Source of the DNA: Chlorobiaceae bacterium
GTDB taxonomy: Bacteria; Bacteroidota; Chlorobiia; Chlorobiales; Chlorobiaceae
NCBI GenBank assembly: GCA_013335405.1
Contig: JAAXVR010000027.1
Span: 1-37,793 of the forward strand
DNA length: 37,793 bases
Direction of reading: 5' to 3'
Each line of letters begins with the position of its first letter. Within the stretch, counting starts at the first letter, position 1. Below the pieces are notes generated by a model that was not told the origin of the DNA, searched no databases, and saw nothing but the letters and a program-made list of their open reading frames with translations. Positions 18,507 to 27,093 of the stretch are shown piece by piece. Made by a program: the position numbers and the translations under genes.

Positions 18507-19361
18507 TCACCTGGCGTTTGTTCGAGAGGAGAGCTGCCTCGAAAATAAAAAAACAGCAATACCCGCAATCATCATGATGAAACAAAGTACCTGTCCCATG
18601 GAGAAATCAAGAAGTACAAAACCCAACTGAGGGTCCGGTTCCCTGAAATACTCGATGAAAAATCGGAAAAAACCATACAGGAAAAGATAGATCGCTGAAA
18701 GAAATCCCGCAAAAGGGGATTTTTTTCTCAACAACCACAAGAGCAGAAAGAGGACAACTCCCTCGAATAATGCTTCATAGAGTTGTGACGGATGTCGAAG
18801 CTCATGGGTTGGTGCCATGGGAAAATACATTCCTGCAAAAGATGCAGTAACCCTCCCGTAAAGCTCTCCGTTGATGAAATTGCCGAGACGTCCGAACGTA
18901 TAGCCGAGAGGAACCGCCGGAATGAAGAGATCGAATGTCTCGAAAAAACCCTTTTTCCGGGAACGTGCATAAGCCCAGAGCGCAATCACCGTTCCTAATA
19001 TTCCCCCGTGATAGGACATTCCTGTAATACCGGCAAGCCTGCAGCCGCCGGCAGAAGAAATCCAGGGAAGAAGCGTGCCGACGGGATCCAGCAGAAAGTC
19101 CTGCATCCCGTAAAACACTATATAGCCGATCCTTCCGCCAAGAACGACCCCTGCCATCGCCCAGGTCAATGCATCAGAAACATAAACATTATCGAAAGAA
19201 AGTTTTTCCGTTCTCAGTCGGTAACGTGACAGAAGATATACTACAGTGAAAGCGATGATATACATCATGCCGTACCAGCGCACCGGGAAATTTCCTATAA
19301 AAAATATTACAGGGTTCATCTGGGAGGGCAGGTTCTGCCACCAGAGCAGAAAATTATTCAT
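18507..19361 (-). CDS. lgt: Prolipoprotein diacylglyceryl transferase
   Basis: Lgt transfers diacylglycerol from phosphatidylglycerol to the lipobox cysteine of prolipoproteins in the inner membrane. The 284-residue protein has about seven membrane segments and the family signature GRLGNFINGELYGR. It also has GGRIGYIVFYG with the essential Arg, and MSYHGGILG with the catalytic His. FRFFIEYFREPD occurs in the C-terminal part, as in other Lgt proteins. It would act on the lipoproteins encoded in this window at 8495 and 28010. It is a single minus-strand gene, divergent from aclB across 147 bp. Confidence 0.96.
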   Translation of the reverse strand: MNNFLLWWQNLPSQMNPVIFFIGNFPVRWYGMMYIIAFTVVYLLSRYRLRTEKLSFDNVYVSDALTWAMAGVVLGGRIGYIVFYGMQDFLLDPVGTLLPWISSAGGCRLAGITGMSYHGGILGTVIALWAYARSRKKGFFETFDLFIPAVPLGYTFGRLGNFINGELYGRVTASFAGMYFPMAPTHELRHPSQLYEALFEGVVLFLLLWLLRKKSPFAGFLSAIYLFLYGFFRFFIEYFREPDPQLGFVLLDFSMGQVLCFIMMIAGIAVFLFSRQLSSRTNAR

Positions 19362-19508
19362 AAATGGATGTTTTTTCGTTTTTTTCGACTGTCAAACAAG
19401 ATAGGACTATTGGATTAAATAAAAATATAGCTAACTTGATTCTTTGCGCGTCTTTCCATTTGCGTCTTTCTTTTCTTATACCCATTAACATAATAACCCG
19501 TATAGAGT

Positions 19509-20705
19509 ATGGCAAAGATACTTGAAGGGCCTGCCATGAAGTTATTCAACAAATGGGGCATTCCTGTGCCTAATTATGTTGTCATCATGGACCCGAACCG
19601 CCTCGAACAGCTTGGTGAAGCTAATAAATGGCTGAGAGAATCAAAACTTGTCGTCAAGGCCCATGAGGCTATCGGCGGCAGATACAAGCTCGGCCTCGTC
19701 AAGCTCGGGCTCAACCTCGAAGGAGCGCTCGCAGCCGCAAAAGAGATGATCGGACACACCATCGGCACCTCTGTCGTGCGTCAGGTCATTGTTGCGGAGA
19801 TGCTTGATCACGACGAGGAATATTATGTATCCATAGCCGGTAACCGTGACGGTGCCGAGATCCTCTTTTCGAACAAAGGCGGCGTCGATATCGAAGACAA
19901 CTGGGATAGTGTCAAACGCATGTTTATCCCTATCGATGAAAACCCGACCATCGAACGGCTTACCGATCTGGCTCTTGAAGCGGGATTTACCCCTGAAATC
20001 GCCGAACGTGTCGGCAAAATCGCATCCAGGCTCATACTCTGCTTCGATAACGAAGATGCTCAGTCCATCGAGATCAATCCGCTCGTCATCAGGAAAAGCG
20101 ACATGCGCTTCGCTGCACTCGATGCCGTTATGAATATCGATTGGGATGCCCGTTTCCGTCATGCAGACTGGGACTTCAAACCCGTCTCCGAAATAGGCCG
20201 TTCCTACACAGAAGCGGAGCAGCAGATCATGGATATCGATGCCCGAATCAAAGGGTCCGTAAAGTTTGTGGAAGTGCCCGGAGGCGATGTCGCTCTTCTT
20301 ACCGCAGGCGGCGGAGCGTCTGTCTTCTACTCGGACGCTGTCGTGGCAAGGGGCGGTACGATCGCCAACTATGCCGAATACTCGGGTGATCCTCCCGACT
20401 GGGCTGTCGAAGCGCTCACAGAAACGATCTGCATGCTGCCCAATATCAGGCACATCATTGTCGGCGGCGCCATAGCCAATTTCACCGACGTGAAAGCGAC
20501 GTTCAACGGTATTATCAATGGATTCCGCGAAAGCAAATCCAGAGGATACCTCGAAAACGTGAAAATCTGGGTAAGACGTGGAGGACCTAACGAAGCACAG
20601 GGCCTCGCCATGATGAAAAAGCTTCAGGAAGAAGGTTTCGATATCCATGTCTATGACCGCAGCATGCCGATGACAGACATTGTCGACCTTGCAATGAATG
20701 CATAA
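19509..20705 (+). CDS. aclB: ATP-citrate lyase, small subunit
   Basis: The 398-residue protein is homologous to succinyl-CoA synthetase beta chains. It has an ATP-grasp-type N-terminal half (VVKAHEAIGGRYKLGLVKLG), the metal/acid segment SIEINPLV near residue 190, and a C-terminal flavodoxin-like half with LLTAGGGASVFYSDAVVARG. Together with AclA it forms the ATP-citrate lyase that splits citrate to acetyl-CoA and oxaloacetate, the diagnostic step of the reductive TCA cycle in green sulfur bacteria. The order aclB-aclA and the subunit sizes match those of Chlorobium. The gap to aclA is 61 bp. There is no clear Shine-Dalgarno before the ATG. Confidence 0.96.
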   Translation: MAKILEGPAMKLFNKWGIPVPNYVVIMDPNRLEQLGEANKWLRESKLVVKAHEAIGGRYKLGLVKLGLNLEGALAAAKEMIGHTIGTSVVRQVIVAEMLDHDEEYYVSIAGNRDGAEILFSNKGGVDIEDNWDSVKRMFIPIDENPTIERLTDLALEAGFTPEIAERVGKIASRLILCFDNEDAQSIEINPLVIRKSDMRFAALDAVMNIDWDARFRHADWDFKPVSEIGRSYTEAEQQIMDIDARIKGSVKFVEVPGGDVALLTAGGGASVFYSDAVVARGGTIANYAEYSGDPPDWAVEALTETICMLPNIRHIIVGGAIANFTDVKATFNGIINGFRESKSRGYLENVKIWVRRGGPNEAQGLAMMKKLQEEGFDIHVYDRSMPMTDIVDLAMNA

Positions 20706-20766
20706 AAAGCCTCATTGCTTCATAATCCAACAGAGATATTACCAAACTTTTTAAACCGAAATAATC

Positions 20767-22599
20767 GTGAGCATTCTAGCAAATAAAGAAACACGAGCGG
20801 TCATCATTGGAGGTGCTGCCGGTTTGAATGCGGCAAGACGGATGGCCCAGTTCGACTTTCTCATCAATAAGCCGCTGACCGTACAGGCCTTTGTGTATCC
20901 CCCTGAAGAAGGACAGCAGAAGGAAATTTATCGCGGTGGAGAACTGAACAACGTCCATGTTTACGCTTCACTCGACAAAGCGATCGAGGAAAACCCGCAG
21001 ATCAACACAGCATTGATTTATATCGGTGCATCGAGAGCTTACCAGTCGGCAAAGGAAGCCCTTGAAACGAAAGGGATCAAACTTGTTTCGATGATTACCG
21101 AAGGCGTCCCTGAAAAGGATGCAAAACGCCTCTGCAAGATAGCACAACAGAACGGCAAGTTATTCAACGGACCGTCCTCTATCGGCATCATGTCTGCAGG
21201 GGAGTGCCGCCTTGGCGTTATCGGCGGCGAATACAAAAACCTGAAACTCTGCAACCTCTACCGTTCAGGATCGTTCGGCGTCATTACCAAATCAGGAGGT
21301 CTTTCGAACGAAACCATGTGGCTCTGCGCACAGAACGGCGACGGGATCACATCCGCAGTGGCAATCGGCGGCGATGCCTATCCCGGTACCGATTTCGTCA
21401 CGTACCTTCAGATGTTCGAAAATGATCCTGAAACAAAAGCTGTCGTCATTGTGGGCGAAGTCGGGGGAACACTGGAAGAAGAGGCTGCGGAGTGGCTGAA
21501 AGAGCAAAAGCGCAGGATCAGGGTGATTGCTGCAATCGGCGGAACCTGCCAGGAAGTGCTTCCACAGGGTATGAAATTCGGTCATGCCGGCGCCAAGGAA
21601 GGCAAGAAAGGCCTTGGTTCCGCCCGCTCGAAAATCAATGCCCTTCGTGAAGCGGGGGCGATCGTTCCTGACACTTTCGGCGGGTTGAGCAAGGCAATCA
21701 AGCAGGTCTACCAGGAACTCATTTCGACAGGCGTCATCAAGCCCGAGGCTGAAATAGACGAAAAACTGCTTCCGACACTGCCGCCAAGCGTACAGGAAGT
21801 CATGAAGCAGGGAGAGGTCATTGTCGAACCGCTCATCCGTACGACCATTTCCGACGACCGCGGCGAAGAACCTCGCTATGTCGGATATGCCGCTTCAGAG
21901 CTCTGCGAGGAAGGGTACGGCATCGAGGATGTCATTGGCCTGCTCTGGAACAAGAAGCTGCCGACAAGGGAAGAGTCCGAGATCATCAAACGAATCATCA
22001 TGATCTCCGCTGATCACGGTCCTGCCGTTTCCGGTGCTTTCGGCGCCATTATCGGTGCCTGTGCGGGTATCGACCTGCCACAGGCCGTTTCTGCAGGTAT
22101 GACCATGATCGGTCCAAGGTTTGGCGGTGCGGTTACCAATGCAGGCAAGTACTTCAAATTCGGCGTCAAGGAATATCCGAACGACATCGCCGGGTTCCTT
22201 TCATGGATGAAGCAGAATGTCGGCCCGGTACCAGGTATAGGCCACAGAGTCAAGAGCGTTAAAAATCCCGACAAGAGGGTCAAGTACCTGGTAGAATACG
22301 TCAAAAACCATACATCGCTTCATACCCCATGCCTCGATTATGCTCTTGAAGTAGAAAAGATCACCACCGCCAAAAAGGATAACCTTATCCTCAATGTCGA
22401 CGGTACCATCGGCTGTATTCTCGTCGATCTCGATTTCCCGGAATACTCACTGAACGGTTTCTTTGTCCTGGCTCGCACTATCGGCATGATCGGACACTGG
22501 ATCGACCAGAACAACCAGAACGCAAGGCTTATCAGGCTCTACGATTACCTGATAAACTACGCGGTGAAGGAGGAACGTCCGGTACCGGAAAAGAAGTAA
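20767..22599 (+). CDS. aclA: ATP-citrate lyase, large subunit
   Basis: The 610-residue protein starts with GTG. The N-terminal part resembles succinyl-CoA synthetase alpha, with a CoA-binding Rossmann region and the phosphorylated histidine in KFGHAGAKEGKKG (His273). The C-terminal part is a citrate-synthase-like domain with SADHGPAVSGAFGAIIG, PGIGHRVKSVKNPDKRVKY and NVDGTIGCILVDL, which supply the citryl-CoA lyase site. The enzyme runs CO2 fixation by the reductive TCA cycle in the cytoplasm. The gene is followed at once by a strong intrinsic terminator, so aclBA is a two-gene operon. Confidence 0.97.
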   Translation: MSILANKETRAVIIGGAAGLNAARRMAQFDFLINKPLTVQAFVYPPEEGQQKEIYRGGELNNVHVYASLDKAIEENPQINTALIYIGASRAYQSAKEALETKGIKLVSMITEGVPEKDAKRLCKIAQQNGKLFNGPSSIGIMSAGECRLGVIGGEYKNLKLCNLYRSGSFGVITKSGGLSNETMWLCAQNGDGITSAVAIGGDAYPGTDFVTYLQMFENDPETKAVVIVGEVGGTLEEEAAEWLKEQKRRIRVIAAIGGTCQEVLPQGMKFGHAGAKEGKKGLGSARSKINALREAGAIVPDTFGGLSKAIKQVYQELISTGVIKPEAEIDEKLLPTLPPSVQEVMKQGEVIVEPLIRTTISDDRGEEPRYVGYAASELCEEGYGIEDVIGLLWNKKLPTREESEIIKRIIMISADHGPAVSGAFGAIIGACAGIDLPQAVSAGMTMIGPRFGGAVTNAGKYFKFGVKEYPNDIAGFLSWMKQNVGPVPGIGHRVKSVKNPDKRVKYLVEYVKNHTSLHTPCLDYALEVEKITTAKKDNLILNVDGTIGCILVDLDFPEYSLNGFFVLARTIGMIGHWIDQNNQNARLIRLYDYLINYAVKEERPVPEKK

Positions 22600-22646
22600 G
22601 AACAAAAAAAGAGCGGGAAGGCATTCTCCCCGCTCTTTTTTTGTTC
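22600..22646. terminator. Intrinsic terminator after aclA
   Basis: A perfect 18-bp stem (22600-22617 with 22629-22646), an 11-nt loop, and A-runs and T-runs in the arms (AAAAAAAGAGCGGG / CCCGCTCTTTTTTT) form a textbook Rho-independent terminator. Its left arm begins one base after the aclA stop. The same structure could act on transcripts of the convergent partition genes. Confidence 0.93.
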
Positions 22647-22661
22647 AGGGCTATTTTGTTG

Positions 22662-22677
22662 TATAATATATATTATG
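22662..22677. repeat. AT palindrome downstream of the partition genes
   Basis: ATAATATATATTAT (22663-22676) is a perfect 14-bp palindrome. It contains TATAATAT (22662-22669) facing ATATTATG (22670-22677), the same octamer found three times before parA. It is a possible binding site for the ribbon-helix-helix partner. AT-rich palindromes arise easily by chance, so confidence is modest. Confidence 0.45.
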
Positions 22678-22748
22678 TAAAGTAATGATGACAGGGTACA
22701 CGGATTTGCGCATGCATCCCGATGAAGTTGTTTTTATTTGTGTTTTCT

Positions 22749-23123
22749 TCAGCTCTGCGGTTTGTCCCTGAAAAGCCTGTCGTACTCATCGATCAGCGAA
22801 GCATCCTTCGTAACGCAATCGTCAACCAGCCTGTTGATCAGATCATTGATGCTCGTGCGGCGCATATAGGCCACTTTCATGAAATCGTTCATGAGACTTG
22901 GCCTGATAAGAAGATTGAGTCTTTTGCTCTTTGTCTCGTTTTCTTTTCTTCCTGACGCACCCTTCGGGCGATTACCGGATGTATTGTATTCCTCCCGGGA
23001 TTCATGCAATAATGACCTGTTTATTTCTGAAGAGCCCGTATATCCCTCATTGATTGGTTCATTGCTGCTTATGAAGGCTGCTGCCGGATGATCGACACTT
23101 CTGAAACTTTTTTTCTTCTGCAT
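22749..23123 (-). CDS. Small ribbon-helix-helix partition partner
   Basis: The 124-residue protein has a disordered, polar N-terminal half. It ends in KRLNLLIRPSLMNDFMKVAY plus SINDLINRLVDDC (about residues 68-103), which reads as a ribbon-helix-helix unit: a beta strand (RLNLLI), a first helix, a turn, and a second helix opening with the T-S-I-N-D type cap. Family knowledge: plasmid ParA proteins often pair with such small centromere-binding proteins (ParG/omega/CopG-like). It starts 12 bp after parA ends, so the two are co-transcribed. Its likely role is to bind the AT repeats near parA and stimulate the ATPase. The assignment as partition protein rests on this pairing. Confidence 0.7.
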   Translation of the reverse strand: MQKKKSFRSVDHPAAAFISSNEPINEGYTGSSEINRSLLHESREEYNTSGNRPKGASGRKENETKSKRLNLLIRPSLMNDFMKVAYMRRTSINDLINRLVDDCVTKDASLIDEYDRLFRDKPQS

Positions 23124-23135
23124 CCGATGTTCTTT

Positions 23136-23891
23136 CTAATGGTTTTCAAGATATTCCGCAACGAATTGGTCATAGTCCTTTGCCGGGTTGCTTTCCGGGG
23201 CATATCTCAGAAGCGGCATCTTGACTGCCTGTGCTTCCTTGACCGCAATACCCTCCCTGATCGCAGTCCTGTATAGTTTCGTGCCGAATTTCAGCGCAGT
23301 TTCTCCAATGACGTCTGCCATATCGCGGCTGAGGATTGCCCTGTTGCTGAAGCGTGTAAGGAGAATCCCCTCCACCAGGAGGCCGGGATTGCAGTAGTTC
23401 TTTACGACATCGATAGTGCCGAAAAGCTGGGTGATCCCCTGAATACTGTAAGTTTCCGCCTGGACCGGTATGATGACTCCGGATGCTGCCGTCAGGGCGT
23501 TGATGGTGAGAGTCCCGAGAGCCGGAGGCGTATCGATGACCATGAAATCATAGAGTTGACCAAGTTGCGCAAGGGCTTCCCTGATTCGGTACTCTTTTCC
23601 GGTCTGGGTCACTTCAAGATCAGTCCCCGACAATTGCGGGCTTGCCGGAATTATGTCACCATACCCTGTATGCTGAACAGCTTTTTTCACCGATACCCGG
23701 TTCGTTATCACATCGTAAGCTGAATATTTTCCCTCCGTTGCCTGCATGGTGGTCGAAAGGTTTCCCTGCGGATCGAGATCGATAAAAAGAACTTTTTTCC
23801 CGGCCTTCAGCAACCCCTGACCCAGTGCGTGTGCCGTGGTGCTCTTGCCCGTCCCGCCCTTCTGCAGTGCAATTGCTGTTATATGAGCCAT
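23136..23891 (-). CDS. parA: ParA-family partition ATPase
   Basis: The 251-residue protein has the deviant Walker A motif KGGTGKST (11-18), Walker A' FIDLDPQGNLST and Walker B VIDTPPALG, characteristic of the ParA/Soj/MinD group. There is no N-terminal DNA-binding domain, so it is of the short (type Ib or chromosomal Soj-like) class that relies on a small DNA-binding partner. The start at ATG 23891 (MAHITAIALQ) is standard for the family; the 20-codon upstream extension is rejected because it runs through the AT repeats. The absence of a ParB with a ParB/Spo0J nuclease-like domain argues against this being the main chromosomal system. Confidence 0.9.
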   Translation of the reverse strand: MAHITAIALQKGGTGKSTTAHALGQGLLKAGKKVLFIDLDPQGNLSTTMQATEGKYSAYDVITNRVSVKKAVQHTGYGDIIPASPQLSGTDLEVTQTGKEYRIREALAQLGQLYDFMVIDTPPALGTLTINALTAASGVIIPVQAETYSIQGITQLFGTIDVVKNYCNPGLLVEGILLTRFSNRAILSRDMADVIGETALKFGTKLYRTAIREGIAVKEAQAVKMPLLRYAPESNPAKDYDQFVAEYLENH

Positions 23892-23911
23892 TTGCCTGTG
23901 ATGTTTAGTAT

Positions 23912-23946
23912 ACATATTATACCGTAAACATATTATAAATATTATA
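23912..23946. repeat. Three ATATTATA repeats before parA
   Basis: ATATTATA occurs at 23914-23921, 23930-23937 and 23939-23946 (the first two extend to ACATATTATA). On the coding strand of parA these are TATAATAT units resembling -10 elements. The cluster lies 20-55 bp before the parA start, where an operator and centromere for a ribbon-helix-helix protein would be expected. The octamer recurs beyond the other end of the operon at 22662-22677. Confidence 0.55.
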
Positions 23947-24025
23947 CACACATAACATATGCATGGAGATTGCTGATTTTCACTGCTTACCCTGCATAAT
24001 CAGACAGAAATACCGTTGACAATAG

Positions 24026-24043
24026 GTCAGGATCATACCTGAC
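24026..24043. other. Small hairpin after the ABC-2 exporter operon
   Basis: GTCAGG (24026-24031) and CCTGAC (24038-24043) enclose a 6-nt loop. The hairpin lies about 50 bp beyond the stop of the last permease gene, in the gap before parA. No T-run follows on the minus strand, so it is only a possible terminator. Confidence 0.35.
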
Positions 24044-24094
24044 TACCGTGAAATATATGGATTATTTATACGTATAATCAATATAAAACACATC

Positions 24095-25222
24095 TCATCT
24101 GCTCACTTTTCTGTAACGATTCACCGCAAGAGCGAACATGACGGCCGAAGAGAGTGAAAGAATCCCGAGCTGGAAAGAAATATCATGCAACCCGGCACCT
24201 TTGAGCATTATCCTCCTCATGATATCGACAAAATGCCTGACAGGGTTGAACATGGTCATAACCTGTGCCCAGTGCGGCATGCTTTCGACCGGTGTGAAAA
24301 GACCGCTCATCAGGGTGAATATTACCATGAAGAACCATGCCACGAACATCGCCTGTTGCTGTGTTTCCGTGATTGTCGAAATGAGGAGACCCATACCGAG
24401 CACAAGAAAAAGATACAGCGATGCGACAAGATATACCAATGAGTAGCTGCCCAGCATAGGTACCATGAAGACAATGCGGGCTATAGCAAGACCAAGCGTA
24501 AGTTCCCCGATGCCGATGATCCAGAACGGGATCAGTTTGCCTGCGATGAATTCGTAACCTTTTACGGGGGATACGTTTATCTGTTCGACTGTGCCATTTT
24601 CCTTTTCCCTCACGACGTTCATGCCTGAAAGAAAGAGCCCTATCATGGTGACAAGAATCACAAGAATCCCGGGAACCATGTAATGTGAATACTCGAGTTC
24701 GGGATTGTACCAGGAAATAGGGAGCACTTTTATTTCAGGAATACCAGCGCTCCCGGAAGGCCGGGTTGATCTGAGCTCCTTCTGGAAATCGAGCACGATG
24801 TCGGCTGCATACCCCTGGATCACACCGGCAGAAAACCCGTCTTCCGCATTGATCACAAGTTGTACCGGTGCACTGCCTGCCGTCACGAGAGTGCGTTCGA
24901 ATCCTTCCGGAATGACAAGTACGATATCGGCCCTGCGTCGCATCAGCTCGTCCGTTGCTCTGCCGGCTGCGAATGACTGCCCTTTGAGCATGAAATAACC
25001 GGATCCCGTGAAATGCTCCGTGAGGAGCCGGGAGAGGGGTGAGCGGTCGAAATCCTGAAGGTGGAGAGGCACATGTTTAACGTCGAAGGTTGCCGCGTTT
25101 GAAAGAATGAGCAACTGCACGAAAGGCATGATGAAAATGATCGGCAGCATTCCCCTGTTTCTGAAGATCTGGAGGAACTCCTTCTGCAGAATGACCATGA
25201 TGACGCTTAACGATCTTTTCAT
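24095..25222 (-). CDS. ABC-2 type permease (YbhR-like)
   Basis: The 375-residue membrane protein has the ABC-2 layout: a cytoplasmic start MKRSLSVIMVILQKEFLQIFRNRG, one membrane segment (about 25-45), a large extracytoplasmic domain (about 50-180), then five or more membrane segments to the C-terminus. The segment NVVREKENGTVEQINVSPVK is the conserved coupling region before the second membrane helix. With its neighbours it forms the two-permease, two-ATPase, one-adaptor set known from E. coli YbhGFSR, a drug/cation-type exporter. It is last in the operon, 15 bp after the preceding permease. The substrate is unknown. Confidence 0.88.
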   Translation of the reverse strand: MKRSLSVIMVILQKEFLQIFRNRGMLPIIFIMPFVQLLILSNAATFDVKHVPLHLQDFDRSPLSRLLTEHFTGSGYFMLKGQSFAAGRATDELMRRRADIVLVIPEGFERTLVTAGSAPVQLVINAEDGFSAGVIQGYAADIVLDFQKELRSTRPSGSAGIPEIKVLPISWYNPELEYSHYMVPGILVILVTMIGLFLSGMNVVREKENGTVEQINVSPVKGYEFIAGKLIPFWIIGIGELTLGLAIARIVFMVPMLGSYSLVYLVASLYLFLVLGMGLLISTITETQQQAMFVAWFFMVIFTLMSGLFTPVESMPHWAQVMTMFNPVRHFVDIMRRIMLKGAGLHDISFQLGILSLSSAVMFALAVNRYRKVSR

Positions 25223-25237
25223 CTTTCCCGAAGGTTC

Positions 25238-26359
25238 TTATTGAAGTCTGACGCTGAATTTTCTGATACTTGCAGCGATAAAAACGCAGGTCATGACCAG
25301 AAGAACCAGTGTTTCCTGCCAGAGGCTGCTGAAATCCGCACCCTTGAGCATGATTGCCCTCACGATGACAAGGTACCATCTGGCAGGGATGACGTTGCTG
25401 ATGACCTGAAGCGGCAACGGCATGCTCGATATGGGGAAAATAAAGCCCGAAAGCAGAATGGTCGGCAGGAGAAGCCCGCCAAGCGAGATCATCATGGCTG
25501 CCTGCTGTGAGGAGGTTATGGTCGATATGAGAATACCGAGCGAAAGCGCAGTGATGATGAAGAGCAGCGATTCGAGGATGAGGAGGGTAAGGCTTCCGCG
25601 GCACGGGACCCCGAAAACGACGAAAGCGAGAGCGAGAACGGTCAGGGCATTGATGAAAGCGAGAAGCATATAAGGCACCACTTTGCCGATAATGATCTGG
25701 AATGGCCTGAGGGACGAGACAAGAAGAATTTCCATAGTACCGTTTTCCTTCTCCCTCGCGATACTGATCGATGTCATGAGGGCGGAAACGAGCATGAGAA
25801 TAAGAGCCATCAGTCCCGGAACAAAGAGGTATACGCTTTTCAGGGAAGGGTTGAACATCATCATCGGGACAGGAACGACACCGGCTACACCGCTATCCCC
25901 TTTTCTTTCTGAAAGATAATCACGGATCACGGACGCCGTATAGCCGTTGATGATTCGGGAAACATTTGGATCCGACCCGTCGGTGATTACCTGCAGCTCT
26001 CCTTTTCCTTCTCCTTCCAGCCTGGAGGCGAAATCCGGCTCGAAAACGATGGCTTCCTGAAGTTTACCGGAAGCGAATGCCTGTCCGATCTCATTCGGAG
26101 AGGTCAGGTTCATCGTTGTTTTGAAGATGCCGCCCGAACAAAGCTTGTCGACAATTCGACGAGTCTCGGTATCATGTGAAAAGTCACAGATTCCGAGCTT
26201 CACTTCACTGATTTCGTTACGGATGACGAAACCGAAAAGCAGGAGCTGAATCACCGGCATGCCGAAAAGGATAACCAGTGTCCTTCTGTCCCTGAAAATG
26301 TGATAGAACTCTTTGCGCACAAATCCGAGGAATCGTTTCATATCGCCGTTTTTCATCAT
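25238..26359 (-). CDS. ABC-2 type permease (YbhS-like)
   Basis: The 373-residue paralogue of the next gene has the same arrangement: MKRFLGFVRKEFYHIFRDRRT, a first membrane segment, an extracytoplasmic domain, SIAREKENGTMEILLVSSLRPFQ and a C-terminal membrane bundle. The start codon overlaps the stop of the ATPase gene in an ATGA arrangement (26356-26359), which indicates translational coupling. An internal ATG at codon 7 is also possible. It would pair with the other permease as a heterodimer. Confidence 0.88.
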   Translation of the reverse strand: MMKNGDMKRFLGFVRKEFYHIFRDRRTLVILFGMPVIQLLLFGFVIRNEISEVKLGICDFSHDTETRRIVDKLCSGGIFKTTMNLTSPNEIGQAFASGKLQEAIVFEPDFASRLEGEGKGELQVITDGSDPNVSRIINGYTASVIRDYLSERKGDSGVAGVVPVPMMMFNPSLKSVYLFVPGLMALILMLVSALMTSISIAREKENGTMEILLVSSLRPFQIIIGKVVPYMLLAFINALTVLALAFVVFGVPCRGSLTLLILESLLFIITALSLGILISTITSSQQAAMMISLGGLLLPTILLSGFIFPISSMPLPLQVISNVIPARWYLVIVRAIMLKGADFSSLWQETLVLLVMTCVFIAASIRKFSVRLQ

Positions 26360-27093
26360 GACGGCCTCGCAAGCCTGACAAAAAGGTCCTCGATGCTCGG
26401 TACTCCGAACTGGTTTTTCAGGTTGTCAGGTGTACCTATTGCCGCCATTCGACCGTCAACCATGATTGAAACCGTATCGCAGTATTCCGCCTCGTCCATG
26501 TAATGGGTTGTCACGAATACGGTAACCCCTTTATCTGCTGTTTCGTAGATCATTTCCCAGAAACGACGCCGGGTTACCGGATCTACTCCTCCTGTCGGTT
26601 CGTCGAGAAAAATCACGGAAGGTTCATGCATGAGAGCGACGGAAAATGCCAGCTTCTGCTTCCATCCGAGCGGCAGCGATGAAAGCCTTGAATCCGCGAC
26701 ATCGATAAGGTCGAGGGATGCAAGCAACTGCTCTCCTTTCTCTTTCACGACACTTTTTTCAAGCCCGTAAATCCCGCCCCAGAAGCGGATGTTTTCCCGG
26801 GGAGTAAGATCTTCGTAGAGGGAAAACCGTTGGCTCATATACCCGATATGCTGTTTAATCTTTTCCGGCCGGGTAGAGAGATCGAAACCGGCAACGGTAG
26901 CAGAGCCGGATGTCGGCGCCAGCAATCCGGTAAGCATTCTTATCGCAGTGGTTTTTCCTGCACCATTAGCCCCGAGAAATCCGAATATTTCACCTTTTTC
27001 AACACTGAAAGTAATGGCGTCGACAGCCGTAAAATCACCGAACTTCCTGGTGAGGTGTTCGGTACGGATCATCGCGATGGACATTTCAGACAT
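26356..27093 (-). CDS. ABC transporter ATPase (second of pair)
   Basis: The 245-residue nucleotide-binding protein has Walker A GANGAGKTT, a signature region with SSLPLGWKQKLAFSVAL (the usual LSGG is replaced by LPLG), Walker B VIFLDEPTGGVD, and H-loop TTHYMDEAEYCD with the His present. The signature is altered while the other motifs are intact. It corresponds to one half of E. coli YbhF, which is a fused double ATPase; here the halves are separate genes overlapping by 8 bp. Confidence 0.9.
   Translation of the reverse strand: MSEMSIAMIRTEHLTRKFGDFTAVDAITFSVEKGEIFGFLGANGAGKTTAIRMLTGLLAPTSGSATVAGFDLSTRPEKIKQHIGYMSQRFSLYEDLTPRENIRFWGGIYGLEKSVVKEKGEQLLASLDLIDVADSRLSSLPLGWKQKLAFSVALMHEPSVIFLDEPTGGVDPVTRRRFWEMIYETADKGVTVFVTTHYMDEAEYCDTVSIMVDGRMAAIGTPDNLKNQFGVPSIEDLFVRLARPS

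Noticed and set aside
19641-20648. 335-codon open frame on the minus strand across aclB
   Set aside because: It is antisense to a clearly conserved enzyme gene and its translation has no recognisable features; the codon bias of aclB explains the open frame.
24017-24022. TTGACA on the plus strand as a -35 box
   Set aside because: There is no -10 box at the right distance and no plus-strand gene downstream.
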